Positions 44,990-56,261 of a stretch of 64,000 bases of DNA are shown piece after piece (position 1 is the first letter of the stretch; every line of letters starts with the position of its first letter). Location: NCBI GenBank assembly GCA_020002185.1, contig CM034533.1:75652864-75716863 (forward strand), in the 5' to 3' direction. The stretch comes from Paraescarpia echinospica. Its lineage: Eukaryota > Annelida > Polychaeta > Sabellida > Siboglinidae. The position numbers and the translations under genes are program-made. Below the pieces are notes generated by a model. That model was given only the letters and a program-made list of their open reading frames with translations. It made no database searches and was not told the origin of the DNA.

Positions 44990-47109
44990 GTTTTGGATAT
45001 AGACGTGCTGATAACCAAACGCTTCTGCTTAGAGAGTAATAGTTTTCGTTTCACAGATACAACATGATCTGTGCCTAGAAAAGACTCCATTCAACTGTGG
45101 GACCACTTTGGAAAAATACGTGCTATTACTATTGCAGTATGTGGCGCTGACTATGACAGAAGATATCAACTAACTGTAAATAGTCGTTGTCCTCTCCCAG
45201 GTTGGATGTTGTGAGCAATACCAGAACATACTAATCTGGATACAAAGTCACGTTCTAAGTTCTGGATGGGAACTTCCGTTTTGGAGGCAACAGTCACCCC
45301 TCAAACCATGTTTTAGTATCAGAATCAATAGGAGGTGACACTGGTGTGCATTTATACAGTAATACAATATATTTTATTTACAGAATATCATTGTATGATT
45401 TGTCCTACCTTAGTTGAAGTTACAATTATTGTGTAAAATGAGAAAGCAGAAGTTTAGTGCTTATGAAGTGCTTTCCCCTTTCAAAACGGTAGATACAGAA
45501 TATATTAACAGTTAACTATATGTCAAATTGAATAACAATAACATAATAATGTGTTCAATATATCAAACGATAATTAATGAAATTATAACAAACCAGCCTA
45601 TATAATTCACAGTCTGCTCGAGTGTCGCCGTCTACCGACTATTAAATATACAAACGACCACTCAAGATTAGCATCATTTTGTCGGAGATCTGCTTATTTA
45701 AGATTATCAAATGCATTTGCTCTTCGAACTACATTTTTCAGTCGATAATTGTGTAACGAATACAATAATACACGTTCTTATGACATGATTTACAGCAGAT
45801 GCAAATCTGAATTATAATAGATATTGTTAGCTGGAAATTCGAACGACATGGCGGGTGTGTAGCATTACATTATTAGCACAAGGTAGTGTTGATAATGACT
45901 GCGTATAGATCATCTTCATCACAACCTCCTTCGACATGAAGATTTAGTTTTACACCTAATCTCATCCTATCATCCATCTTGTGCACATAGTTTCAGGATA
46001 ACCATTTACGGGCGAACACAAATATTTAATGGCATGTCGTGCGTTTATATCGTCATCGTATTAACACACTCTGGCAGTCATGTACGGGTTCCAGCCCTCA
46101 ACTTACAAAACGTTATTCTACTTTACACACATATAATATTGTATCACTACGTCTCTTGGGTATAAAGTGCTTGGAATGAAAATAGGACCTGTAAGTATCG
46201 CGCCTCGTTTTCACTTTGGAGTCACCTGGAGACATCCGTTGGGCTGTCGTCTGCATAGGGAATAGGATACGTATTTTCATTTGGGGTATACTAGCAGGAA
46301 TGACACAGGAGACTGATGAATGTTCCTGTTTCCGACTGACGGAAAGAAATCAAACAGGTGGGATAAGTTGTGTAAGTGACAATGTTACAGTAATCGAGTT
46401 TAGCGTTTGTTATAAGTCGGTGCACGTAATATTGCTCGGGCGATGTATTTACGTCGTAACTTGACGTAAGGCAGTTTGTGCTTCATTCGGGGAGACATCA
46501 GCCACATGAGATATATACAACCGATCTCGTTAACACTGTTCTGATTTCCTAGGCAGTTAATGCGGTGGGGAAACTGTTGTAGGTAATTATGTTCAGGGTC
46601 AACGTGCATTTTATCAGCCTTACGTAATGTCGTCACCCAGGCTGTATTATAGGTATCCATCTATAACCACCGCTAAAACGATTACCGTAAAATGTTTACT
46701 TACAAAACTTCCCCGATCGCTTTAATTTTATTTTATCAGTCTGAAACCAGAAATATGATGAGTCTTTATATGTCATTCATGTAATTACACCCCAAAACAA
46801 AAAACATCCTATTCCTAAGCAGGCGCCGAGTTACTTCCTGTCGCCAGTCGGCTCCACTAGCGCGGAATCTGGTCATGTATCATGAAACACTTACAGACCC
46901 TATTGATGTAAATGCGATAAATGCGAATAATGTGGTTGGCGGACCCAGCCATAATAAGCAATGTCGATGTTCGAATGTCATATGTTAACAAACGTGATTA
47001 TTGAGCCAAGCTGTTGAAGTCGGGTCGATTCTCACAAACGTACATGGTCTCATTGTTCGCCGGGTTGCTGCGTGTCTGTCCCGTCGCCGCCGTGGATCCG
47101 TCGCTTAGT
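44990..47109. other. Duplicated non-coding DNA (unit 2)
   Basis: Matches 29375-30362 and then 34490-35605, joined at about 45968-45977. A TTTATT (AATAAA on the minus strand) near 46727 could be the poly-A signal of the channel gene. Confidence 0.55.
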
Positions 47110-47629
47110 CTATGATTTTGTCACTGTGCTCACGCGGATACCATTGCACATGCTTAGTTGACGCACAACAGCGACAGAGATGACATCATACAGTAGTTCA
47201 AAGAACTCGAAGAAGGCGATAACGGACACCCCGAGCCAGAGTCCGGCCTGTCCACCCAGGTCCGACAGCAAGTCTGAAACCTACAGGCAGAACATTAATG
47301 TTCAACGTCATCAACACAAGAAACGGTGCGCTCACAGATATCAAGGATAGAGTAATGTAGATCATAATATATAGTTTATTGGACAATAGGCTGCTGAAAA
47401 CTTCCTTCGAACACACATCACTGATACAATGCGAGATCTCATATATATTCCGTTTTTTTATATCTGTATCGTACTCAGTTTAGCGAATTTCCGTAATGTG
47501 CATGTATGTGTGTGCGTGCGTGTGTGCGTGCGAATGACACAATGTACACCTACCTCGTACGATGGAGTCGTCACAATCTCTTGGTAGTCGAGTTCTTTGA
47601 AGTAAACCTCCACCTTGAGTGCGTTGCTC
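47110..47629 (-). CDS. DEG/ENaC sodium channel, last two exons, intact copy
   Basis: Minus-strand exons 47554-47629 and 47110-47280, joined in phase (SYE|VSD). The first codes NALKVEVYFKELDYQEI. The last codes SDLLSDLGGQAGLWLGVSVI and then AFFEFFELLYDVIS: the pre-TM2 stretch and second membrane helix with the G-x-S selectivity motif (GVS) of degenerin/ENaC/ASIC channels. A short cytoplasmic tail ends in TVTKS and a stop. Such trimeric channels carry sodium across the plasma membrane. Splice sites are canonical. The first helix and the large extracellular domain are not in this window and would lie at higher coordinates, beyond unit 2. Only this copy could belong to a working gene. Confidence 0.85.
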
Positions 47630-47679
47630 CTACAGCAGAAAATGCAGCCTTCAAATACCTCAATGTTCGGAATGTTCTG

Positions 47680-47793
47680 ATTATTACTATCAGTAGTATG
47701 GTGTTTCATGGACAGATGAGTAAAACTTCGGTAGACGATAGCCGATGTTTTATTCATCTGTCCATGAAACACCATACTATTGATAGTAATAAT
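47680..47793. repeat. 40-bp inverted repeat (unit 2)
   Basis: Arms 47680-47719 and 47754-47793 pair at 39 of 40 positions. The 34-bp spacer is itself nearly palindromic (AAAACTTCGG with CCGATGTTTT), so almost all 114 bp fold back. It lies in the intron upstream of exon 47554-47629. Confidence 0.9.
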
Positions 47794-48045
47794 ATATATA
47801 TATATACAGATGTGTGTGTATGTGTGTGTGTATTTGTGGGTGTGCGTGTGTGTGTTTGTGTGTGGGTGTGTGTGGGTGTGTGTGTTTGTTTGTGTGTGGG
47901 TGTGTGGGTGTGGGTGTGTGGGTGTGTGGGTGAGTGGGTGTGTGGGTGTGTGGGTGTGGGGGTGTGTGGGTGTGTGGGTGTGTGGGTGTGTGCGTGGGTG
48001 CGTGTGTGTGTGCGTGTGCGTGTGCGTGTGTGTGGGTGTTTGTGT
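47794..48045. repeat. GT-rich microsatellite (unit 2)
   Basis: TG-rich tract dominated by GGTGTGTG units; counterpart of 36302-36486. Confidence 0.92.
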
Positions 48046-48166
48046 ACAAACAATGTGTTGTTGGTGGCATTGTAGTGCGGAGCACCTATGCAAATAGTCC
48101 GGTTTCATCCTAAATAGTACACATTCACGGTAAGACTGTGTTACTCACCAACAATACACACCCGCC

Positions 48167-48281
48167 CTATAAATACCCATGCCACACAATAGCTACCAGT
48201 CTGAATTGCCCCCGCTGTGATCGTTCGTCCCCTGAGACCCGTTGATCTGATTCGCGTGTATGCACATTGTGCCTGCCCAAG
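48167..48281 (+). promoter_or_regulatory. Candidate promoter and first exon (unit 2)
   Basis: Same CTATAAATA, leader, ATG and GTAAGTG donor as at 36608 in unit 1, with a small deletion before the ATG. No later exon found. Confidence 0.3.
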
Positions 48282-48682
48282 TAAGTGCTGTGTACAATAT
48301 TGGTGCTGCGAGCAGGGTATATAATTTCTGTTTGCGAATCTGCGTGATACAATTTATATTCTACGCGACAACTAACCAGGAGATGCCGGTCGGCTTTCAT
48401 GTGTTTTGTTTACACATTTACGCGTACGTTCCGAGAGGCAGAGCGTAAGATAGAAACAGTTCTGTCTACGCTTGAATTAAATATACTTGTATGTTAATGT
48501 TCAGCTAATAATTATAATGCAAAATCAGGCCGCTGAAATTATTTAAAGTTCTAACCATCAAAATTCGACGTCTTTATAACCAGTTTCTGGGCGTTGTCGC
48601 TGGCCGCTTTCTGCCAACGTTGCGCTTCGCCGTCCGTTGCTACGGCACTAACAGCTCACACAATCAGGGTTTAATCCTTTAA

Positions 48683-51600
48683 TAAGATTTAACAAGATTA
48701 AATTTTTTTTACAAGATTGCCTACTAGAGCTGTAAGCTCTAGACAGCATGTTGACAATGAAGCCTTAGGCTTATCGAGAGTCCTACAATTTTCCACCTAC
48801 GTATAACACGCCATCGCCAGATAGCTGTCAATTTTATTTTATTCACATTGCTAGCATTAACACCATCATCAGATAATTTGTTCCAGTCATTTATTGTCCT
48901 CTGAGAGAATGAGTAATTTCTCATATCCAACATACATTGTTCCTTGACTGATGCTGCCTCTGGTTATACTGCCTTATTTCAGTTTGAAGAAAATATTTCT
49001 ATCAATACCCTCATAACCATTTAATATCTTAAAAACGTATATTTGGTCTCCTCTTAGTCTATTGGTCTCTAGTGTTGTCAACCCACATTCTAATAGGCGT
49101 CTTTCATAACCAAGATCTTTCAGTTCAGGAATCAGCTTAGTTGCTCTTCGTTGCATTCTTTCTAGCTAATCTATGTCCTTCTTACGATATGGCCTCCTTG
49201 CTTGTATACAGTATTCCAAATGTGGCCTAACTATTGATTTGTACAGTGGTACAATTAGCTGTTTCTCCTTATAATATGTGATATTTCTCCTAATTAGCCC
49301 TAGTATTTGGTTACCGTTTGAAGCAGCAATTCCACATTGCTCCGAAAGTGTCATGTCAGCACTAACTGTAACTCCTAAGTTTTTTTCTTTTACAGTTTTA
49401 CCTAATATAGTAGCCCCCATTATGTATTATTTGTTCACATTTCAATGTCCTATGTGGATGAATTTACACTTCCCAAATTCAATAGTATTTGCCATTTTTC
49501 TGAACTTTTTGACCAATTTGGCTTGATCATCCTGTAAAGTGTGTTTATCTACACATGTTTTATCTGTTCTGAACACTTTTGTATCGTTCACGAATTTCAG
49601 TGCTTTGTTTGATACATCATCATCCAAATCATTTATATATATCAAGAATAATATAAATCCAAATACCGACCCCTGTGGCACTCCACTCAAAACCGGTTTC
49701 CAGTTTGAAATCTCCCCCTCTGCTATTACTCCCTGTCTACTGTCTGTCTAGAGTGTTTGTATCCAACTGATCACAGCATCCCCGATGCCATGGGCTTTTA
49801 GTTTAAGTAATAATCTTTGATGTGGCACTTTATCAAATGCTTTCTGAAAATCTCAGTAGCAACATCCACTGGTGACCAATCATCTAGCCTGTTTGTCATT
49901 TCTTCTAAAAAAATAAGAGAGATATTGGTTAGACAAGACATAGCTTTTAGCAACCCATGTTGAGATTCATATATTAATTTGTGTTTTATAAGGAATTCCA
50001 CCATGTGGTCTCTGATAAGCGTTTGTAATAATTTACGTAAAACTGATGTTAAGCTCACTGGTCTGTAATTATCTGTCTTGTTACTCCATCCCTTTATAAA
50101 TAATGGTGTAATGTTTGCTTCTTTTCATTCTAGTGGAACGATTCCCTCTTTAAGTGACAAGTTACAGAATATAGCAAGTGGTGGACTCATTTGGTCTACA
50201 ATTTCGTTTACCAGTTTTGGTGGTATCCTGTCAATTCCAGGTGATTTGTTTTCTTTCATCATCTTAATTTTCTTTGATATCATTTCAGGAGTAACAACCA
50301 ACTGCCCTAATTTATTTGATTTATCCCCCTCAAATTTAGTAACTGTTAATGGCAATGAACGTATATCTTCTGTGGTAAAAACTGGGCTGAAATATTCGTT
50401 CAGGGCCTCTGCCAATTGAAACCCATCATATATTACGGTTCCTGCACTGTTTTCTAGTGGTTCCACCTCATCTCGAACCATCTGTTTACTCCTTACATAA
50501 GTGTAGAAACTCTTGCTATAATTTTTTTTTATATCATTCGCCAATTTGTGCTCAAAAGTTCGTTTGGGTTTTATAATTTCGGTAGTAGCTAGGTTAAGGG
50601 CGCTTTTGTAGTTCTTATATAGTCTTCAATATGTCCTGTGTTTCTGTAAACTCTCCACATAATTTGTTTATAGGCAATCTTTCGTATAGCTTCTTTTGAT
50701 AGGTGTTTCTTCCTAGATCGTTCCCCTTGCCTTTTAGGGTAACAATTTTTTCAATAATGCCCTAAATCTCATCTTTCAAAATGGTTCATAATTATGTTGC
50801 TGCCTTGTCCTTCATTAAGGTAGTCTAATCTATATGTGCTAAATATTTTCTCATCTGTTTATATTTTCCTTTGTTAAAGTTTCTCCTCCATCGCTTTTTA
50901 CTATTATTCCCTTTTACACTAAAATGGATCTGGTTATGGTCACTAAATCCCAAAGGTTCACGTATTTTAACATTATCAAGTAATTCGGTTTGAGAAGAGA
51001 ACACTAAATCCAACACATTCCCACCTCTGGTAGGTTCCAAAACATTTTGGGTAAGGAACCAGTCCCGTATTAGGAGCAGAAACTGTTGGTTATCACCATC
51101 AACACTCTCTAGTGATTTACACTGAATATTTCCGTGATTAAAATCACCCATTGTATCACATTCTCCTTTACTAATCTCCTTTATTGCGTTGTGCAGTTTT
51201 ACATTTGTACTTCATATGTCAGTATAAATTATTTAATATACAGAATGACTCCGCCTTCCCTTCTCTCTTGTATGTCCTTTGTAAACATGGCATAACCCGA
51301 TGGAGCTAACTCAGCATCTACAATGTCTTCATGTGCCTATGAATCTGTGGTGCCTATTATATCGCGGTCTATATCCGCTATCATTATGTCTAAATCGCTT
51401 CTTTTATTTAGTATGCTTCTGGCATTTAAGTATACACGTCTAAGTTCTTTTTTATGGGTATTTGGTGAACCTTTCCTTGTATATTTGGTTGTACTATTTC
51501 TTTGAGGTGGTTCTATGTATCCCCTGGTGCATCTAGTTTAAATACTCAACTGTGCCTGAACCTTCATCTATGCACCTAATGAATTCGCTCCCTAGAACTG

Positions 51601-51712
51601 CTGCTCCTTTTCCTGTCAGATGTAGCCCATCATTCATAAACAGATCTTCTCTTCCTACAAAGCTTGCCCACATGTCTACGAAGCCGTCTCCTTCCTCCAT
51701 ACATAGCAACCA
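48683..51712 (-). mobile_element. CR1 LINE (copy D'), unit 2
   Basis: Duplicate of 37128-40160, with the ORF1 esterase end (DLFMNDGLHLTGKGAAVLG), endonuclease (50825-51151), RT (50125-50544: SPGIDRIPPKL) and tail (48974-49420). The same FVND substitution in the RT active site is present, so it predates the duplication. Some indels are private to this copy (for example near 50145). Confidence 0.85.
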
Positions 51713-51719
51713 ACAACTC

Positions 51720-52774
51720 AAGCTAGCGTTAGGTGACGAAGACGTAATCGCGGACCTCGCTACCCGGATTGCTACAGTAGGTGCTGACAAAATAAACAGA
51801 AGGCTTAGTGATCTAGAAAAGGAGTTGACAGCCAAGGACGCACGGATCGAACAACTTGAACAAGCTGTTGACAATCTGGAGCAGTACAACCGTCGGTCCT
51901 CAGTGCGCATCACAGGAATAGAGGAAAACAAAGACGGCGAACAACTTGATAAGATTATCACTGACTTGTTTGTCGATATGGACGTGCCATTAACAGTGAA
52001 CCATATCAACAGAGCCCATAGAATTGGGCCCGGAACATCCGCTACAAACACAAACCACTCGCGCCAAATTACAGTCCAGTTCAAAGACTATAAATCGAAG
52101 GATGACTTCATTAAAGCTCGAAAACGGCTACGCACTAAACGATCAAGTGTCTACATATCGGAAGACCTCACCCAGAAGAAAACAAGACTACTGTTCTTGT
52201 GCCGGTCATTAAAGAAACAGCACAAGATTCCCGACTGTTGGTCGTACGACGGAAGAATTGTCATGAATGACCTAAAGGGAACAATCAAAACCGTCAGTCG
52301 GGAAGATGAACTAAATGCACTGTAATTGCGTTGGACATTGACCGAAGTCACGGTGGATATTTTGTATCTCTAGTCGACCTATCATGGTGCTTGTTCACAT
52401 AGGGACTGTACCATTCATGGACTCTTTCATGCACACCTTCGTATTCTACGTATGTTTCGTGTCTTATTTGATTACTCAAATATTTTACTTTATTGCTATG
52501 TTTTATCAATATATATCATGTATTCTAACTAACCTACTGCAACTTAACATATGTCACACAACGTTATTTGTTATAAAACTGTTTGTAAATGTTACATGCA
52601 ATTATAGAAGCATTATTTTGTTCCATGTGAATGTGTATGTATATACTCCATTTCAATCCTATGAGCCATTTACGTAGTACTACCTTAGGTGACGTTCGTG
52701 ATTATGAAACTTGTAATGCTGCATTGCAGAATCTAGATCCCGATTGTAATTTACTTACAACAGATAACTTTGTA
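51720..52774 (+). mobile_element. LINE with L1-type ORF1 (copy E'), unit 2
   Basis: Duplicate of 40165-41208: ORF1, spacer and the first codons of ORF2 (NLDPDCNLLTTDNFV), then cut by the tail of LINE F at about 52775. The later part of the endonuclease seen in unit 1 is absent. Confidence 0.8.
51723..52325 (+). CDS. LINE ORF1 protein (E')
   Basis: Nearly identical to 40182-40781 (NLEQYNRRSSVRITGIEE retained; changes such as A to T in VPLTVNH and R to T after TSATN). The frame is open further upstream to 51552, but that part is the reverse complement of the CR1 esterase, so the true LINE coding starts near 51723. Confidence 0.78.
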   Translation, partial: LALGDEDVIADLATRIATVGADKINRRLSDLEKELTAKDARIEQLEQAVDNLEQYNRRSSVRITGIEENKDGEQLDKIITDLFVDMDVPLTVNHINRAHRIGPGTSATNTNHSRQITVQFKDYKSKDDFIKARKRLRTKRSSVYISEDLTQKKTRLLFLCRSLKKQHKIPDCWSYDGRIVMNDLKGTIKTVSREDELNAL

Positions 52775-55700
52775 AAGTAAAGTAAAGTAAAGTAAAGTAA
52801 TGTAAATTTATTTCCTTATCCAGATAATACACTGCACAATTCAAGAGCAATGTAACACAGATGAGATGGCTACTAGAGAAGTATAACTTATCGAGCTGGT
52901 AGCTAATTAAATCATACTCATATAGTGTACTCCCACATACATAATATTACGTATATAAAGGTTATACAATGCATTCAATTGCAATGGCTTCAGGTTACCG
53001 ACTTTTGTAAATTGAAGCTAGACATGTTGTACCAATATAAGACAAAATTCACAAGCGAATTTCTTACAATATGTAATTAGACTTAAACTTTAGTTAATGC
53101 CAATTATAAAGCTCCTGGCTTTATGCTTAAACATATTTAGCGTTTTCGAATGTTTAATGTCTCCAGGTAGTTTATTCCAAAGACGAGCCCCTATTACTTT
53201 CAAAGAGTTCTCTCCAGTTCTATAATTACATCTAGGTATATATAAATTGTTCTCCTGTCTGGAACTTCTGATCATGAAGTCACTATTACATTGGTAAAAT
53301 TGGTGGAATAGACTAGGAAGTTGATTCGTACGCTGTTTATACACAAATATTAGAACATTTAGTTTAAATAGTTCCTGAACTTAAGTAAATTAAGTTCCCT
53401 ATGCAATGCTGTGGTACTGTCACGGCGGTGACGTTTTGCTAATGTTTTAAGTAATAAATTTTGTAAAACTTGTATTTTAGATAAGTTAGTTTTACAAGCC
53501 GATCCATATAATTCAATCCCATAATTAATATGGGGAAATACATAGGCATAATATAATTGCCTGACCATATCGGCATTTATGAACGAGGCCATGTGATAAA
53601 ATAAACCTGATAACTTAGACACCTTTGAACAAAGTTCCTTAATATGTTCCGACCATGACAGCTTACAGTCTAGATATATACCCAGATATTTGGCAGAGTT
53701 AACCCGTTCAATGCGTTGGCCCTTCAACAACAATGGCGCGACTTCACGTTCCATATGTCTACTGAAGATTGTATAACATGTCTTACTCAAGTTTAGAGTT
53801 AGTTGATTGTACCGGAACCAGACACTAAGCGATTCTAACTTCTCCATAGCCGTATACACAGTATCATTGACATCCATTCCAGTAATGAACAAGTTAGTAT
53901 CGTCAACAAACAATCGCAAAGATACGTGATCCACAGCACTCGATATATCATTAATATATAATAGAAATAACACTGGCCCTAAGATGGAGCCCTGCGGAAC
54001 GCCAGTTTGAACATGAGCATATTCTGAAACTGTGCCATTAATGCTAACACATTGCTGTCTATCTCTTAAATAATGTCTAAACAATTTACATACATCAAGG
54101 TATACCCCAACAACTAATTCGCCATTTTCAAGAGAATTTCTAATATTTTTTTTAGAATTTCAATAATCGCTAACGTAGTCGAATGATCTTTACGAAATCC
54201 AAATTGATATTTGGACAAAACGTCATTTTTATCCATAAAGTCTAATAACCTCTTCAACATTAACTTTTCAAGGATTTTATTGAATACACTCATCAGACTA
54301 ATTGGTCGATAGTTGGATGGTTCACACCTTGATCCTTTCTTAAATATAGGTATTACTTTTGACACCTTTAATGCTCGTGGTACCGTGGCTTCGGAGAACG
54401 ACAAATTACAAATGTAAATCAGAGGTTTACAAATGAAATTGCATGACAATTTGAAATTTTTTGAAGGGAAATTATCAATACCTGATACATTAGAATTAGC
54501 TAGCTTGTTAATTTCATTGATCATTTCTTGTTGACAAACTGGTGACAGGAACATGGTATTGTGTATCGGGTCAGATAGAAATTGTCTATATTCGTTTCCC
54601 TGAGTATATGTCTTTGACAATTCTTTACCTACAGTAGCGAAATATTGGTTCATTGCATTAGCAATACTTTCGTTGTCGTTAAATTCTATATGATTGATGA
54701 CCATCTTTGTAATGTTCCTTTTGTCCTTATTCACAAGTTCCGCATATGTCTTCCATAATTCCTTGGTTGATTGTTTTGCTTGTGAGTGTAAGCTACTGTA
54801 ATATGATTTCTCCGCCTGCCGTATGATAGTTGTAAGTTTATTCTTATACTGTCGGTATTCTGTTTTATCGTATTCATTTGGTCTATTGATATATTTCTTA
54901 TACAACCTAGTCTTTGTTAAAATACTATTTCTAATGCCTTTAGTCATCCACTTTTTGTCCTTGAAGCGTTTAATTGACATTCTGGTAAGTGGGAAACATT
55001 TTTGGAAAATGGTGTCGTATTTGGTTACAAACATATCATAACATTCATCCGTGTCCTTACATGTCATAATATTGTCCCAGTTTATATTCTCCAGTTCCCG
55101 ATTAAAATTAGAAATATTATTTTCACTATATATTCTCAGTTTAGGTCTGTCATTGGTGTCATGAGATTTGGATACACCTTTTATAATGATGAAGTTGGGT
55201 AAATGGTCTGATATATCTACAAACAGGTTTCCTGAAATTATATCAGTTTTCATGAACTTTAAAGGTCGATATATATTCATATGATCAATGAGAGTTGCAG
55301 AGTGATCTGTTATTCTTGTAGGCAGTGTGATACATGGTAACATATTTTCCCTCATTAACGTATCCATGTATATCTTAGTTTGACACGAGTCCTGTTGTAA
55401 AAGATCAATATTTACATCACCACATATAATACAAATGTTACCTTCCTGCTTGATAATAGACAAGTTTGATCCAATAAGATCAGAGATAACGTGTGTGTTA
55501 TAGTTTGGATGTCTATACATATTGCCAATCACAAAACTGACTCCCTCTTTAATTATTTCAAGCCACAAATTGTCCAACCTAGGATTATGACACAGCGTTA
55601 AGTCAAATCGTTCTTGGACGTACACGTCTTTCTTAATATAAACAGCAACTCCGCTTTTATTGTTATCTAGTGGTCCATGATAGTAGAAATTATATTCTTT

Positions 55701-56110
55701 GAATATATTCGCTCATCTATCTTGGTTATTCATCCCTGCCTCAGTGATCGCAATTACATCAAATTTTATATTTATAGAGTCAATATGTGCTTTAAGTAGA
55801 TTGTAGTTTTTGAAAGAGCTTTGTAAGTTGATATGGATAACAGTTATTAGTCCTTCTGTTATGTGTATTTACTCGTTTAATTCGGTCAAATCATAATATT
55901 TGCAGTTTAGTGATTTTGTCACTTCTTCAGATAATCCTTTATCAAGGCAAGGCTGCAAGTTATGCGTTTTTAAGAGTTCAGAAAATGTGGTTCTTGGGAG
56001 TTGGTATTCCGTAGTTAACTGGAGATTGGTCAACGTGCAAAATGGTAACAAATTCGCTATTTCCTTATTTTCACCCATTACTGTTGTTTTTTTGTCATAT
56101 TAGTTAAAAT
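52775..56110 (-). mobile_element. LINE (copy F), largely complete ORF2
   Basis: The 3' end is an AGTAA-type pentamer tail (52775-52800). The element runs up to about 56110, with an N-terminal piece (55869-56078: EVTKSLNCKYYDLTELNE), endonuclease and RT. It cuts LINE E' in unit 2 and has no counterpart in unit 1, so it arrived after the duplication. About 150 bp of unmatched DNA (56111-56261) separates it from the purine-rich repeat. Confidence 0.82.
53090..55863 (-). pseudogene. LINE F ORF2 endonuclease-RT, RT box A region deleted
   Basis: Endonuclease (about 55100-55863: DVIAITEAGMNNQD, CIICGDVNIDLLQ, ITDHSATLIDH, SDHLPNFIII) with one stop near 55713. RT N-terminal part 54114-55100 (VSGIDNFPSKNFKL, VIPIFKKGSRCEPSNYRPIS, YQFGFRKDHSTTLA). 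Then about 25 residues after VYLDV are missing, with a frame change at 54085-54130. RT continues at 53359-54084 (TGVPQGSILGPVLF, LRLFVDDTNLFI). The FVDD site is intact, as is NSAKYLGIYLD. A C-terminal domain lies at 53090-53344. It is the youngest-looking LINE here but still defective. Confidence 0.85.
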
Positions 56111-56261
56111 ACATTCTCTCAGCTTTGCTAGAATACATACTAGTAACCCTGAATGCAACTCATGTAGTACAATCATGTAACCTTTCATCGAAAACAATGT
56201 CTCAGTAGTTGGAGTAACGAATACACAAACAAAAAGTCAGATGACCACCACAGTTAGGGCA

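Noticed and set aside
51533..52084. 183-codon minus-strand frame ending in a CR1 esterase
   Set aside because: Chimera: the first part is antisense of LINE E' ORF1 and only the end is CR1 copy D' coding.
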